IMG/VR virus record: IMGVR_UViG_3300022225_000003
Location: 1-27,435 of that record
Source of the DNA: a virus
Direction: 5' to 3' (one strand)
Length of the DNA stretch: 27,435 nucleotides
Part shown: piece by piece, positions 11,730-20,051 of the stretch
Layout: each line of letters opens with the position of its first letter
How positions within the stretch are numbered: the first letter of the stretch is position 1
Made by a program: the position numbers and the translations under genes
Notes under the pieces: generated by a model
Seen by the model: the letters and a program-made list of their open reading frames with translations, nothing else
What the model was told of the DNA's origin: nothing
The model's database searches: none

Positions 11730-12248
11730 ATGGATAAAAGAATTATATATTGTGATATGGATGGTGTCTTATGTACCTTCAAAGATAGTTTTAAAAAAAT
11801 AACCAATGAGACTTTACCTGATCATGTTGAAAAATATGGTTGGGCTAAAACTTGGAAAATAATAGAACAAGGTGGTAGTAAATATTGGGGTGACATAAAA
11901 TGGAATAAAGGTGGAAAAAAACTATGGAAATTTATTAAAGGATTTAATGTTGAAATTTTAACTGCTCTTCCATATGGTAAAGTTGGTGAATATGCAACAA
12001 TAGGAAAAACAGATTGGTGTAATAAAGAATTGGGAGATATTAAAGTAAATGCTATAATAGGTGGTAAAAATAAATATAAATTTATTAAAAACAATGATAT
12101 TTTAATAGATGATATGGAAAGAAATTGTGAAGCATGGGAAAATACTGGAGGAATAGCTATATTACACACAGATGCTGATACTACTATAAGAGAGCTTAAG
12201 ATGATATTACGTAAAATATATCTTTCCGAAGATCGTTATCAATTTTAA
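11730..12248 (+). CDS. HAD-family 5'(3')-deoxyribonucleotidase-like protein
   Basis: The 172-residue HAD-superfamily hydrolase has motif I DMDGV (9-13, the nucleophile Asp and acid Asp), motif II LTA (77-79), a Lys-containing GKTDW (92-96), and motif IV ILIDDMERN (124-132). This fits 5'(3')-deoxyribonucleotidases of phages, which remove phosphate from nucleoside monophosphates and adjust nucleotide pools. Polynucleotide phosphatase activity is an alternative. Codon and base use here and in the preceding ORF appear even more A/T-rich than neighbours, which may mark recent acquisition with the homing cassette. It begins 2 bp after the preceding stop. Confidence 0.78.
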   Translation: MDKRIIYCDMDGVLCTFKDSFKKITNETLPDHVEKYGWAKTWKIIEQGGSKYWGDIKWNKGGKKLWKFIKGFNVEILTALPYGKVGEYATIGKTDWCNKELGDIKVNAIIGGKNKYKFIKNNDILIDDMERNCEAWENTGGIAILHTDADTTIRELKMILRKIYLSEDRYQF

Positions 12249-12325
12249 AACTATTAAAAGTGATTATTACAAATCTAAAAAATAGAAAAATAGCATTATT
12301 AATTTATGGAATCTTATTTATATCC

Positions 12326-12357
12326 ATAGGATATGTCAACTTTTTTTCGTATCTTTA
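12326..12357 (+). promoter_or_regulatory. Promoter, ATAGGA box and TATCTTTA
   Basis: ATAGGA at 12326-12331 (one mismatch to TTAGGA) and TATCTTTA at 12350-12357, spacing 24 bp, lie 19 bp before the deformylase ATG. TATGGA (12305-12310) and TCCATA (12323-12328) form an inverted repeat touching the box. Confidence 0.7.
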
Positions 12358-12376
12358 CTATATATAAGTTACATTT

Positions 12377-12997
12377 ATGGATATAATAAAAGACAAAAAT
12401 AAATTATCAATACCAGTTCGTCCAACAAAACTGACAACAGAACATATTGATGAAATTTCAGATTTACTAAAAGTTGAACTGAAGAACCATGGCGATGATA
12501 GGGTTGGGATGGCGGCTAATCAACTTGGAATTGACGTACGAATGTGTATTGTCAAGGTAAAGGATACATTGATTTTAATAAATCCACGTATTATAAGTAA
12601 ATCGACAAACGTGGTATCATACTACGAACAATGTTTATCAATTGATAAATCAATGAGATCACCAATACAAGTACAACGTCATACAGAAGTAACGATTATG
12701 ACTGATAACTTGGGTGAATTGACATTTAAACCAGATACATACAAATGGAAAGATTCTAGCGATTTCTATTCTGATTTGGGTATGTTGGAGTCAGCGTGTG
12801 TTCAACATGAGATTGATCATTTAGATGGTATCATGATTGATTCAGATTTACGGAAATGGTTTGTACCGAGAAAATCAGAGAAAACATACGGAAGAAATGA
12901 ACGTGTGATGATTCGGTATAAAAAAGACGGTACAACTGGATTTATGAAATATAAAAAGGCATTGTTATTACCTCAACTAGAAATTGAGATTTTGTGA
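12377..12997 (+). CDS. def: Peptide deformylase
   Basis: The 206-residue metalloenzyme removes formyl groups from nascent N-terminal Met. All three family motifs are present: motif 1 GMAANQ (44-49, usually GxGxAAxQ), motif 2 EQCLS (84-88, usually EGCLS, with the metal-binding Cys kept) and motif 3 HEIDHLDG (144-151, with both His ligands and the catalytic Glu). The region between motifs 2 and 3 is somewhat longer than in compact phage deformylases. Phage deformylases probably keep protein maturation going as host functions decline; that is inference. It has its own TTAGGA-class promoter and is followed 35 bp later by the lysozyme-like gene. Confidence 0.92.
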   Translation: MDIIKDKNKLSIPVRPTKLTTEHIDEISDLLKVELKNHGDDRVGMAANQLGIDVRMCIVKVKDTLILINPRIISKSTNVVSYYEQCLSIDKSMRSPIQVQRHTEVTIMTDNLGELTFKPDTYKWKDSSDFYSDLGMLESACVQHEIDHLDGIMIDSDLRKWFVPRKSEKTYGRNERVMIRYKKDGTTGFMKYKKALLLPQLEIEIL

Positions 12998-13032
12998 TCA
13001 GAATGGCTAAGTATTAACTAATTATAAATTGT

Positions 13033-13635
13033 ATGAAACGATGGATATTATTGTTATTATTTATACTAATGTTACCAACTTTATTACCAACTTCAAATAG
13101 TACGGTAATAATACAACTTCCACCTATTAACTACTCCATGATATATGATCATTTGGAGTGGAATATGGTGCAAGAACCTGTAGAAAATTATGTGGTAATT
13201 AAAAAAACTAAAAAAAGTGAATTGTATAAATTTTTAAAAGATATTGGACACAGTGAAAGTACTAATACATATGATACTGTAAATACACTTGGATATATGG
13301 GTTGTTATCAATTTGGACAGGCAACACTAAAAGGATTGGGTATTAAAATATCAAAGGAGGATTTTCTTAATAATCCTGAATTTCAAGATAAAACAATGAT
13401 TAAACTTCTGTTACATAATAAATCAAAATTACAGAAGTATATAGATTATTGGGATGGTAAACGAGTTCATGGACAAATAATAACAGAAAGTGGGATTTTA
13501 GCTGCAGCACATTTAGCAGGACAGGGAAACGTAAAAAGGTTTTTTAAGTTCGGTGATAATCCACAAGATAATTATAAAACAAAATTAACAACATATCTAC
13601 ATGAATTTAGTGGATATGCATTACAATTAGATTAA
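13033..13635 (+). CDS. Membrane-targeted lysozyme/transglycosylase-like protein
   Basis: The 200-residue protein has a hydrophobic N-terminal segment (about 4-20) that is either a signal peptide or a signal-anchor. A linker follows to about residue 60, then a peptidoglycan-hydrolase-like domain: KFLKDIGHSESTNTYDTVN (66-84), with Glu75 as the candidate catalytic acid, and GYMGCYQFGQATL (87-99), similar to transglycosylase-type lysozymes. GILAAAHLAGQGNVKRFF matches the later helix of that fold. It is a candidate endolysin exported by the host Sec system, or a SAR-type endolysin released later. A virion-associated enzyme is a less likely alternative. Confidence 0.72.
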   Translation: MKRWILLLLFILMLPTLLPTSNSTVIIQLPPINYSMIYDHLEWNMVQEPVENYVVIKKTKKSELYKFLKDIGHSESTNTYDTVNTLGYMGCYQFGQATLKGLGIKISKEDFLNNPEFQDKTMIKLLLHNKSKLQKYIDYWDGKRVHGQIITESGILAAAHLAGQGNVKRFFKFGDNPQDNYKTKLTTYLHEFSGYALQLD

Positions 13636-13646
13636 CAAACGAAAAC

Positions 13647-13907
13647 ATGACACTAGAGATTTTTTTAGGACTAAGTTTGATATTCAATATCATACTTGGC
13701 ATTGGTGTACGTAATTTATTACGGCAGAACCACCAACTTGAAGATGCCGTTCTCAATGAACGAGATACGATGCATCGAGAATTTTCAAAAACATTAGAAA
13801 CATTACGAGAAATTGATTCAAAAGGAGCATTTGAATCAGATGACGAAGTTGGTGCTATCTTTAATGATATAAAACAGGCTATTACTGAATTAGGCGAGAA
13901 AGTATAA
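13647..13907 (+). CDS. Small membrane-anchored coiled-coil protein
   Basis: The 86-residue protein has an N-terminal transmembrane helix (about 3-21), then a coiled-coil segment (about 26-57) and a conserved-looking acidic C-terminal motif (FESDDEVGAIFNDIKQAI, about 62-79). Proteins of this shape with the SDDEVG motif recur in T4-like phages, without known function. It starts 11 bp after the lysozyme-like gene and its stop is 1 bp before the late sigma factor start, so the three are co-transcribed. A spanin-like role next to a lysozyme gene is possible but not shown. Confidence 0.7.
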   Translation: MTLEIFLGLSLIFNIILGIGVRNLLRQNHQLEDAVLNERDTMHREFSKTLETLREIDSKGAFESDDEVGAIFNDIKQAITELGEKV

Positions 13908-13908
13908 T

Positions 13909-14643
13909 ATGGCGATACCAAGACAAAGAAAAGCAAAGAAATCAAAAATATACTTTGGTAAACCAGCACAAGATGCTATTATACTGTTTAATGAATGTGA
14001 TGATCCAATCGAACGTAGTAAGATTTATGAAGATCACATTAAAGCACCATTTGAAAAACTAGCCGAAGTTGTTTTTAATAAATTCAAATTCGTGTATTTC
14101 GATGTACCTGATATAGATGTTCAACGTGATGTTGTATCTGTTATGGTAGAGAAAATGCATATGTTCGATCCTGCATTGGGACGAGCATTTTCATATTTTA
14201 CAATTGTAGCAAAAAATCATCTTATTCTAAACAACAATAACAACTATAAGAGGTGGAAACAAACAGCTATAATGTCACAAATGTCTGAAACATGGAATCC
14301 ACCTGATCAATTCTATCACGACGAAGAGGGTGGTGAGTTCAAAGAATTCAAGAATAAAATGTTACAATATTGGGATATTAATTTAACAAAAGTCTTTGTT
14401 AAAAAACGAGATATTCAAATAGCAGATGCAATTCTTGAATTATTCCGTAGAAGTGAGTATATTGAAAATTTCAATAAAAAACAGTTATATTTACTCATAC
14501 GTGAAATGACAGATTGCAAAACACATTATATTACAAAAGTAGTAAATATAATGAAAAAACATCAGACTAAAATGTTAAATGAATATTTAGATACAGGTGA
14601 TGTTACCTCACCAACTGATGAATTTTGGAAAGACAACGAATAA
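13909..14643 (+). CDS. gene 55: gp55-like sigma factor for late transcription
   Basis: The 244-residue protein resembles T4 gp55, the minimal sigma that directs host RNA polymerase to late promoters made only of a -10-like element. The region KMHMFDPALGRAFSYFTIVAKNHLI (about 81-105) matches the sigma region 2-like core of gp55 relatives. A helical C-terminal part (about 155-225) is followed by a hydrophilic tail, where gp55 proteins carry a clamp-binding end. The candidate target, NATATTTATA, occurs eight times in the window, including before the virion operons. It ends the operon with the lysozyme-like gene, and a terminator follows. Confidence 0.82.
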   Translation: MAIPRQRKAKKSKIYFGKPAQDAIILFNECDDPIERSKIYEDHIKAPFEKLAEVVFNKFKFVYFDVPDIDVQRDVVSVMVEKMHMFDPALGRAFSYFTIVAKNHLILNNNNNYKRWKQTAIMSQMSETWNPPDQFYHDEEGGEFKEFKNKMLQYWDINLTKVFVKKRDIQIADAILELFRRSEYIENFNKKQLYLLIREMTDCKTHYITKVVNIMKKHQTKMLNEYLDTGDVTSPTDEFWKDNE

Positions 14644-14670
14644 CATTAATTAAAAATACATAATATTTAA

Positions 14671-14697
14671 CCTCATACGAAAGTGTGAGGTTTTTTT
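14671..14697 (+). terminator. Intrinsic terminator after gene 55
   Basis: CCTCATAC (14671-14678) pairs with GTGTGAGG (14683-14690), has a GAAA tetraloop, and is followed by seven T. Confidence 0.92.
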
Positions 14698-14703
14698 ATT
14701 TAA

Positions 14704-14713
14704 TATATTTATA
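14704..14713 (+). promoter_or_regulatory. Putative late promoter of the virion operon (TATATTTATA)
   Basis: NATATTTATA-class element directly after a terminator, ending 22 bp before the first virion-module gene at 14736. Confidence 0.65.
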
Positions 14714-14735
14714 TAATGAATAAATATCATAAACT

Positions 14736-15158
14736 ATGAATATTGAATTTGAATTATTTCCAGGCAAAAATCTAAGTGGTTTGTTTTCTGACATATACAC
14801 AAATCAGAAAACCAAGAAACTACGTATTTCGGGATTAATAAAAGATGTAAAGGATTTACTAAAATCAGCTACTGATTATGCAACGCTGGGGCCCTTACTC
14901 CGAGATTTGGTTGATAGTTCTATTAAGAACGATGATTCGTTGGTAAAGATGGCCACTATAGCACAACGTATAATATCAGCTTCGATTCAAAGTGAAGGAG
15001 TTGATGCTGGTGTATTAACTGATGCGGAAAAGGAACAAATACTTAAAGAAATAGATGAAACCGTTGTTGAATCAAATGTGATAAATGATGCCAAAGTAGA
15101 TGAATTAGCAGATGAGTTAGACGAACTTAAAGGAAAACTTACAACCAATGAGCAATAG
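14736..15158 (+). CDS. Virion-module hypothetical protein
   Basis: The 140-residue protein is not recognised. The N-terminal third (about 1-35) looks like short strands, residues 37-90 are helical (with DLLKSATDYATLGPLLRDLV), and the C-terminal third is acidic with coiled-coil character (about 98-135). It lacks membrane segments. It is the first gene of the late virion operon and overlaps the spike/hub gene by 11 bp, so co-translation is likely. A chaperone or assembly role for the next protein would fit its position but is inference. Confidence 0.7.
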   Translation: MNIEFELFPGKNLSGLFSDIYTNQKTKKLRISGLIKDVKDLLKSATDYATLGPLLRDLVDSSIKNDDSLVKMATIAQRIISASIQSEGVDAGVLTDAEKEQILKEIDETVVESNVINDAKVDELADELDELKGKLTTNEQ

Positions 15159-16395
15159 AATAGCGTCCTCAAATAGAGCTAAAACAACAAATTATCAAGC
15201 TCCGAAGAAACCACCATTAACGGGTGTTGTTATTGATGTAATATTGAATGAAGATCATGAGAGAATCAACGATTCGGATGCTGAAGTATTTTCTGGAAAA
15301 GATTTATCAGTAATTGGTTCATGTTTAATTCGGCCACTTGGTGATAATGTATCCGCAGTTGAAGATCTACTTGTGATGAAACCATATGATTCACTATCAC
15401 TTGATGTTCCGTTGATAGGTGAAACCGTTCAGTTAATAACTATTGGTATCAGGCGTTATTATAGAAGAATTCCCGATACAGGACTAAATCAAGGTAACGC
15501 CGTAGAAAATGCTGATTTATCATTATACCCAAATACAGAACCTAAATCGAATAAAGCATCGGATTACAAGACCTCATCAAGTACTGGCATACCGAATTCA
15601 AGTGGTGAATCGGAACGAGATACAACACTGGGTGAATATTTTGAACCAACTCAAACTAATGCATTATTATTATATGAGGGTGATAAGATAATACAATCAC
15701 GGTACGGCCAATCAATAAGATTTAGTGGGTATAATAACGAAGAGAAAAAGATATCACCAACAATAATCATACGAAATCGACAAAATGATAAATCATTATC
15801 AGAATTAAAACTATTTGATATAACAGATGAAGATGTAAATCGCGATGGTTCATCAATAGTATTGAGTTCAAATAAATATCAATCATTGTTCCAACCTGGC
15901 ACAATAGATGATGGTGGTAGTAGTGATTTTGATACAACTCCTGATAATTTTTTGGATTATCCATCTGAATTAGATGGTGATCAGATTATAATAAATACTG
16001 ATAGAATTATATTATCTGCTCGAGCAGGTGAAATGATTTTCTATTCAAAAGGAAATTGGGGATTTATTTCGGATGGATTCATGTCAATTGATAATGGTGA
16101 AGCTGGTGCATATCTTAACTTTAATGGTGAATTTACATTAAACACAAATGATAATGACATGTATTTTCTTGGTGGAAGTGGAAAGATATATTTGAATATA
16201 GAATCTGATTCCGAACCACTTATACGTGGAGAAACACTTAAAGGACTATTAGAAGAATTAATTGATGCCATAAATAAACAAGTATATTCAACACCAGCAG
16301 GGCCTACTTCGGTTGGGCCGATTAACGCCCCTGTATTTGAAAGTATTAAGGCTAAATTACAAACAATGTTGTCAACCTTAAATTTTACTGAATAA
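15148..16395 (+). CDS. Baseplate hub/spike-like protein (gp5-related, no lysozyme)
   Basis: The 415-residue protein starts with a basic tail (1-25). An OB-like beta domain follows (about 26-110, with TGVVIDVILNEDHERIND and DVPLIGETVQLITIGIRRYY), then a Ser/Thr/Asn-rich linker (about 115-165), then YEGDKIIQSRYGQSIRFSG (about 176-194), typical of gp5/hub spike proteins of myoviruses. A repetitive beta-rich region follows (about 270-350), which could form a trimeric beta-helix spike. No lysozyme domain is visible, unlike T4 gp5. Such proteins form the puncturing device at the baseplate centre. The assignment is moderate; another baseplate protein is possible. Confidence 0.7.
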   Translation: MSNRIASSNRAKTTNYQAPKKPPLTGVVIDVILNEDHERINDSDAEVFSGKDLSVIGSCLIRPLGDNVSAVEDLLVMKPYDSLSLDVPLIGETVQLITIGIRRYYRRIPDTGLNQGNAVENADLSLYPNTEPKSNKASDYKTSSSTGIPNSSGESERDTTLGEYFEPTQTNALLLYEGDKIIQSRYGQSIRFSGYNNEEKKISPTIIIRNRQNDKSLSELKLFDITDEDVNRDGSSIVLSSNKYQSLFQPGTIDDGGSSDFDTTPDNFLDYPSELDGDQIIINTDRIILSARAGEMIFYSKGNWGFISDGFMSIDNGEAGAYLNFNGEFTLNTNDNDMYFLGGSGKIYLNIESDSEPLIRGETLKGLLEELIDAINKQVYSTPAGPTSVGPINAPVFESIKAKLQTMLSTLNFTE

Positions 16396-16961
16396 TGTCA
16401 TATTCTCTTTTCAAAACTAATATGAAATCAATGATGGATGATCCAGATAGTATCGGGAATTTCCAACAATTCGGTAAGAAATTAACAGACGAATATGATT
16501 TGTTAATTAAACGTGGATTTCAAAGTCAAATAGATTCTGTACCAATCGATTCAGCAAATAAACCAGCTATGGAACAATTGGTAAATTTAGCGTTAATGGC
16601 TATGTTACAACAAAAAGAGGGTGAACATAGTATAGTATTTGAAATCGGTAAAGGTATCATTATGTATTGGACGGGTGCTTCATTAAGTAGTATGCCACCA
16701 CCAATAACACCAGCTATTGGATCTATTGTGAACGTATCAACCGTATCAGCTCCTGTTCTAAATTCAGGTACATTTCCAAATTTAGGGCCGAATTCACCAA
16801 CGGAAGATACCGCTGATTTAATAGATAATTTAATTGATGCTATCACCATTCATTTAACAACAATCACAGGATTATATAACACTATATCATTATATCCAGC
16901 TGTACCAACACCCACACCAGCTCCAGGTGTCCTGCCATGGACTGGATTTACCATCCCGTAA
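16395..16961 (+). CDS. Virion structural hypothetical protein
   Basis: The 188-residue protein is not recognised. The N-terminal 85 residues are helical, with QFGKKLTDEYDLLIKRGF and LVNLALMAMLQQ. The middle is Pro/Ser/Val-rich and probably extended (about 95-135), with a helix around 137-160 and a Pro/Thr-rich C-terminal tail (about 165-188). It overlaps the preceding hub-like gene by one base and clearly belongs to the late baseplate operon. A tail or baseplate component is the best guess from context. Confidence 0.7.
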   Translation: MSYSLFKTNMKSMMDDPDSIGNFQQFGKKLTDEYDLLIKRGFQSQIDSVPIDSANKPAMEQLVNLALMAMLQQKEGEHSIVFEIGKGIIMYWTGASLSSMPPPITPAIGSIVNVSTVSAPVLNSGTFPNLGPNSPTEDTADLIDNLIDAITIHLTTITGLYNTISLYPAVPTPTPAPGVLPWTGFTIP

Positions 16962-17000
16962 CACATTAATTATGGTGTAATAGTAAAAATATATAAATGA

Positions 17001-17010
17001 TATATTTATA
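17001..17010 (+). promoter_or_regulatory. Putative late promoter (TATATTTATA)
   Basis: NATATTTATA-class element ending 25 bp before the ATG at 17036. Confidence 0.6.
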
Positions 17011-17035
17011 CTTAGACAACAAATTATAATGTAAA

Positions 17036-17563
17036 ATGGACGTAAGAAAATTAAGAAAACTTATTGAACGAGTAGTTGCTAAGGAAGTTAAAAAACAATT
17101 ACCTATACTACTTGAACAAATGGGCACAGCTCATTCAAATAAGAGATTAACTGAAGTTAATGAGGTTGAGGTGGATCCGTTTAAATTAGCCAATGCTGTA
17201 TTAGAACAAGACAGAGGCGTTGTGAATTCCACGCCACCACCAAATCTCAAAATGAAACTATTAAGTTCAAACCCAGTGTTAAATGAGATTTTGAACGAAA
17301 CAACACCATTTAATATGACACCGATGGATTCAGCAATACCAGTTGATTCAGATGATAAAACTGTAAATTTCAATACAAACATAGCTGAAGGTGGCATTGA
17401 CGGTCTTAAAGCTCAAATGGCACAAAAAATGGGATATGAAACACCGGCACCAAACAATACACCAGAAAATAATGGTATGGGTGTTAGTACCGGTTTAGCA
17501 GGATTAGATAGAATATTAAATCGGGATAACTCGGAATTAGTTGCTAGATTCAAAACAAGATAA
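17036..17563 (+). CDS. Virion-module hypothetical protein
   Basis: The 175-residue protein is not recognised. It has a basic helical N-terminus (1-28, with VRKLRKLIERVVAKEVKKQL), a low-complexity middle rich in Pro, Asn, Thr and Asp, and a C-terminal motif LAGLDRILNRDNSELVARFK (about 154-173) that looks helical. Long disordered regions between short helices suit a linker or scaffold-like virion protein. It starts its own late transcript and precedes a decayed homing gene and gp25. Confidence 0.68.
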   Translation: MDVRKLRKLIERVVAKEVKKQLPILLEQMGTAHSNKRLTEVNEVEVDPFKLANAVLEQDRGVVNSTPPPNLKMKLLSSNPVLNEILNETTPFNMTPMDSAIPVDSDDKTVNFNTNIAEGGIDGLKAQMAQKMGYETPAPNNTPENNGMGVSTGLAGLDRILNRDNSELVARFKTR

Positions 17564-17567
17564 TAAT

Positions 17568-17727
17568 ATGAACTATTACGTATATAAACTAACAGACCCA
17601 ATATTGGGAATATATAAAATTAGCAAGTGAATCACTTGGTATAAACAGATGCAATATTGGTAGATGTTGTAGTGGTGCATTGAAAACTTGCGGTGGTTTT
17701 AATTGGAAATACGATAAAGGAGATTGA
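17568..17727 (+). pseudogene. Decayed GIY-YIG/NUMOD1 homing endonuclease
   Basis: The ATG at 17568 begins MNYYVYKLTDPI, matching the N-terminus of GIY-YIG homing endonucleases (compare HYVYRLDDPI in the intact gene at 1637), but a stop occurs at 17628. From about 17605 the +1 frame reads WEYIKLASESLGINRCNIG and on to CGGFNWKYD before a stop at 17725. That is a good NUMOD1 helix-turn-helix, comparable to the C-terminus of the 1637 gene. The nuclease centre and linker, about 200 residues, are missing, so this is an internal deletion with frame change. The remnant sits 3 bp before gp25. Confidence 0.82.
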
Positions 17728-17730
17728 TTT

Positions 17731-18162
17731 ATGTCATATGAAATAGGTTCGAAACTAGTAAAAGATACGGTTGAATTTAATAACTATGCCTATGGTATTG
17801 TGTTACCTGTACAACGTGGTAATACTGGATATTTTAGACAAGCATTTACTTCGTATGATCAGGCACGTGCAAACTTATTGAATTTATTATCTACAAAACG
17901 TGGTGAACGAGTAATGCAACCATTATTTGGAACAGGACTCCATTCAATATTATTTGAACCAATGGATGATGCATTTGAACAAAAATTACAAGATACTATA
18001 ATCGAGAGTGTTAACTACTGGTTACCATATATCACGGTTAAAGATATAGATGTTGATATGACGGATGTAATGAAAGATAATTATACATCAAATTTGAAGA
18101 TTGGATTTACGGTCGGTACAGATATAACATTACAAGAAATAACATTTACAATACAAGGATAA
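17731..18162 (+). CDS. gene 25: Baseplate wedge protein gp25
   Basis: The 143-residue protein of the gp25/GpW baseplate family has the conserved core ARANLLNLLSTKRGERVMQP (45-64) followed by FGTGLHSILFEP (66-77), a signature of gp25-like wedge and contractile injection baseplate proteins. The C-terminal half forms the beta sheet typical of the family. gp25 connects the wedge to gp6 and helps trigger sheath contraction. It precedes the gp6-like gene by 6 bp, the conserved order in contractile-tail phages. The ATG at 17731 follows the homing-gene remnant by 3 bp. Confidence 0.93.
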   Translation: MSYEIGSKLVKDTVEFNNYAYGIVLPVQRGNTGYFRQAFTSYDQARANLLNLLSTKRGERVMQPLFGTGLHSILFEPMDDAFEQKLQDTIIESVNYWLPYITVKDIDVDMTDVMKDNYTSNLKIGFTVGTDITLQEITFTIQG

Positions 18163-18168
18163 CAAGTA

Positions 18169-20034
18169 ATGGCATTAAATAGCATAACTAAAAAACGTAA
18201 TCAGGGAAGGGATATAAAATATCTTAACAAGGATTTTGAAAGCTTTCGTAAAAACTTAATTGAATACACGAAAACATATTTTCCTCAAACTTATTCTGAT
18301 TTTAACGAGTCATCACCTGGAATGATGTTCATGGAAATGGCATCGTATATTGGTGATACATTGTCATACTACATTGATGATTCATTGAAAGAATCAATGA
18401 TGTTATATGCTGAGGATAAAGAGAATGTGGTAAACTTAGCTAGATATCTTGGATATAAGTCAAAAGTTACAACACCTGCGTTAGTACAAATAGCAGTATA
18501 TCAATTAGTACCATCGGTTGGTACTGGTGATGAAAATTCACCTGATTCGAGATTTTACTTACGTATACGTGAGGGTATGTTAGTAGAATCACGTGATACA
18601 AGTACATTATTTAGAACAACGGAATTGTTGGATTTTAATGTAGTAGATGGACGAGAAATTAGTGTTCATGAGGTTAGTTCCGTAACAGGCGAACCAACTT
18701 TTTATCTAATAAAGAAATATGTAAATGCTATCTCAGGTACACCAAAAACAACAACAAAGATATTCACATCACCAGATCAATTTTCTGAAATTGTTATTAG
18801 TGATACCAATGTGATTGATGTGTACGATGTTCGTGATTCAAATGATAACAAGTGGTATGAAGTACCATATATGGCACAAGAAATGGTATTCGTTGACTAC
18901 GCACTATCAACACAAACTGATTCAGGTTTAAGTACATACAGTACATCGGTATCAAATATATTACGATTAATTAAAACATCACGAAGATTTACTACTCAGG
19001 TAAACTCGGATAATACCACAACATTGGTATTTGGTGGTGGAAATTCAACAGCTGGTGATGAAACTCTAATACCAACCTTTAAAAATGTTGGTTTGGGGTT
19101 ACAATCATCAATAGATAAATTAGGTGCATCATTTGATCCAGCCAATTTCTTAAAAACACAATCATACGGACAAGCACCAGCTAACACTACATTAACAGTA
19201 TCGTATTTAGTAGGTGGTGGTGTTGATTCAAACGTAACAGAGGGACAATTAACACGCATACAATCAATTGAGTTTGAGGATGATACCAGAGTATTCTCAG
19301 CCGATCAAGACCGTTTATATCAAAGAATGAAAACTACTATAGCAGTTGAGAACGAAACGGCTGCTACGGGTGGAAGAGGTGCAGAAACCGTTGAGGAAAT
19401 TCGACAAAACGCACTGGCAACTTTTGGTTCTCAAAATAGAGCCGTAACAAATCAAGATTATCACGTGAGAGCATTATCATTACCACCAAAATATGGTGGT
19501 ATTACTAAGGCACACGCAACCTCAACCAAAACCCCAGGTCATAACTCATATACGGTTGATTTATACATCTTGGGATATAATTCTGATAAAAAATTAGCTT
19601 CATTAAATACAGCTGTTAAGGAAAATTTACGAACTTATATCAATGAGTATAAGATGTTAACTGATTCTATTAATATTATTGATGGATTTATTGTAAATAT
19701 CGGCGTAGATTTTGAGATAAGAGTATACGGTGGTTATAATAAACGAGAGGTATTAGTGAGGTGTATCGAATCGGTTACTGATTATTTTAATATTGATGAT
19801 TGGACATTTAATATGCCAATTAACATAAGTGAACTAGAATTAATGATATCAGGTATTGAGGGTGTACAATCTGTACCGAAGTGTGATATTACTAATAAAT
19901 CTCAAGGCACATACTCACGGCATTCATATAATATAAATGAGGCCACAAAAAATAAAATGCTTTATCCAAGTTTAGATCCATCAGTATTTGAGGTTAAATA
20001 TCCAGGTACTGATATACAAGGTAAGGCTGTGTAA
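18169..20034 (+). CDS. gene 6: Baseplate wedge protein gp6 (gpJ-like)
   Basis: The 621-residue protein of the gp6/baseplate J family forms the wedge ring around the central hub. The N-terminus has NKDFESFRKNLIEYTKTYFP (16-35) and FNESSPGMMFMEMASYIGD (about 44-62), a recognised start pattern of gp6 proteins of T4-like phages of marine hosts. The central region is beta-rich. The motif GAETVEEIRQNALATF (about 404-419) and QNRAVTNQDYHVRA (about 422-435) match the conserved J-domain. It directly follows gp25 in the late operon. Confidence 0.92.
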   Translation: MALNSITKKRNQGRDIKYLNKDFESFRKNLIEYTKTYFPQTYSDFNESSPGMMFMEMASYIGDTLSYYIDDSLKESMMLYAEDKENVVNLARYLGYKSKVTTPALVQIAVYQLVPSVGTGDENSPDSRFYLRIREGMLVESRDTSTLFRTTELLDFNVVDGREISVHEVSSVTGEPTFYLIKKYVNAISGTPKTTTKIFTSPDQFSEIVISDTNVIDVYDVRDSNDNKWYEVPYMAQEMVFVDYALSTQTDSGLSTYSTSVSNILRLIKTSRRFTTQVNSDNTTTLVFGGGNSTAGDETLIPTFKNVGLGLQSSIDKLGASFDPANFLKTQSYGQAPANTTLTVSYLVGGGVDSNVTEGQLTRIQSIEFEDDTRVFSADQDRLYQRMKTTIAVENETAATGGRGAETVEEIRQNALATFGSQNRAVTNQDYHVRALSLPPKYGGITKAHATSTKTPGHNSYTVDLYILGYNSDKKLASLNTAVKENLRTYINEYKMLTDSINIIDGFIVNIGVDFEIRVYGGYNKREVLVRCIESVTDYFNIDDWTFNMPINISELELMISGIEGVQSVPKCDITNKSQGTYSRHSYNINEATKNKMLYPSLDPSVFEVKYPGTDIQGKAV

Positions 20035-20051
20035 AAAGTAAAGGAAATACA

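Noticed and set aside
13607-13969. Minus-strand 120-residue ORF
   Set aside because: It is a shadow of the small membrane protein and late sigma genes on the + strand.
18996-19259. Minus-strand ORF inside gp6
   Set aside because: Antisense to a confidently recognised baseplate gene, with no promoter or separate context.
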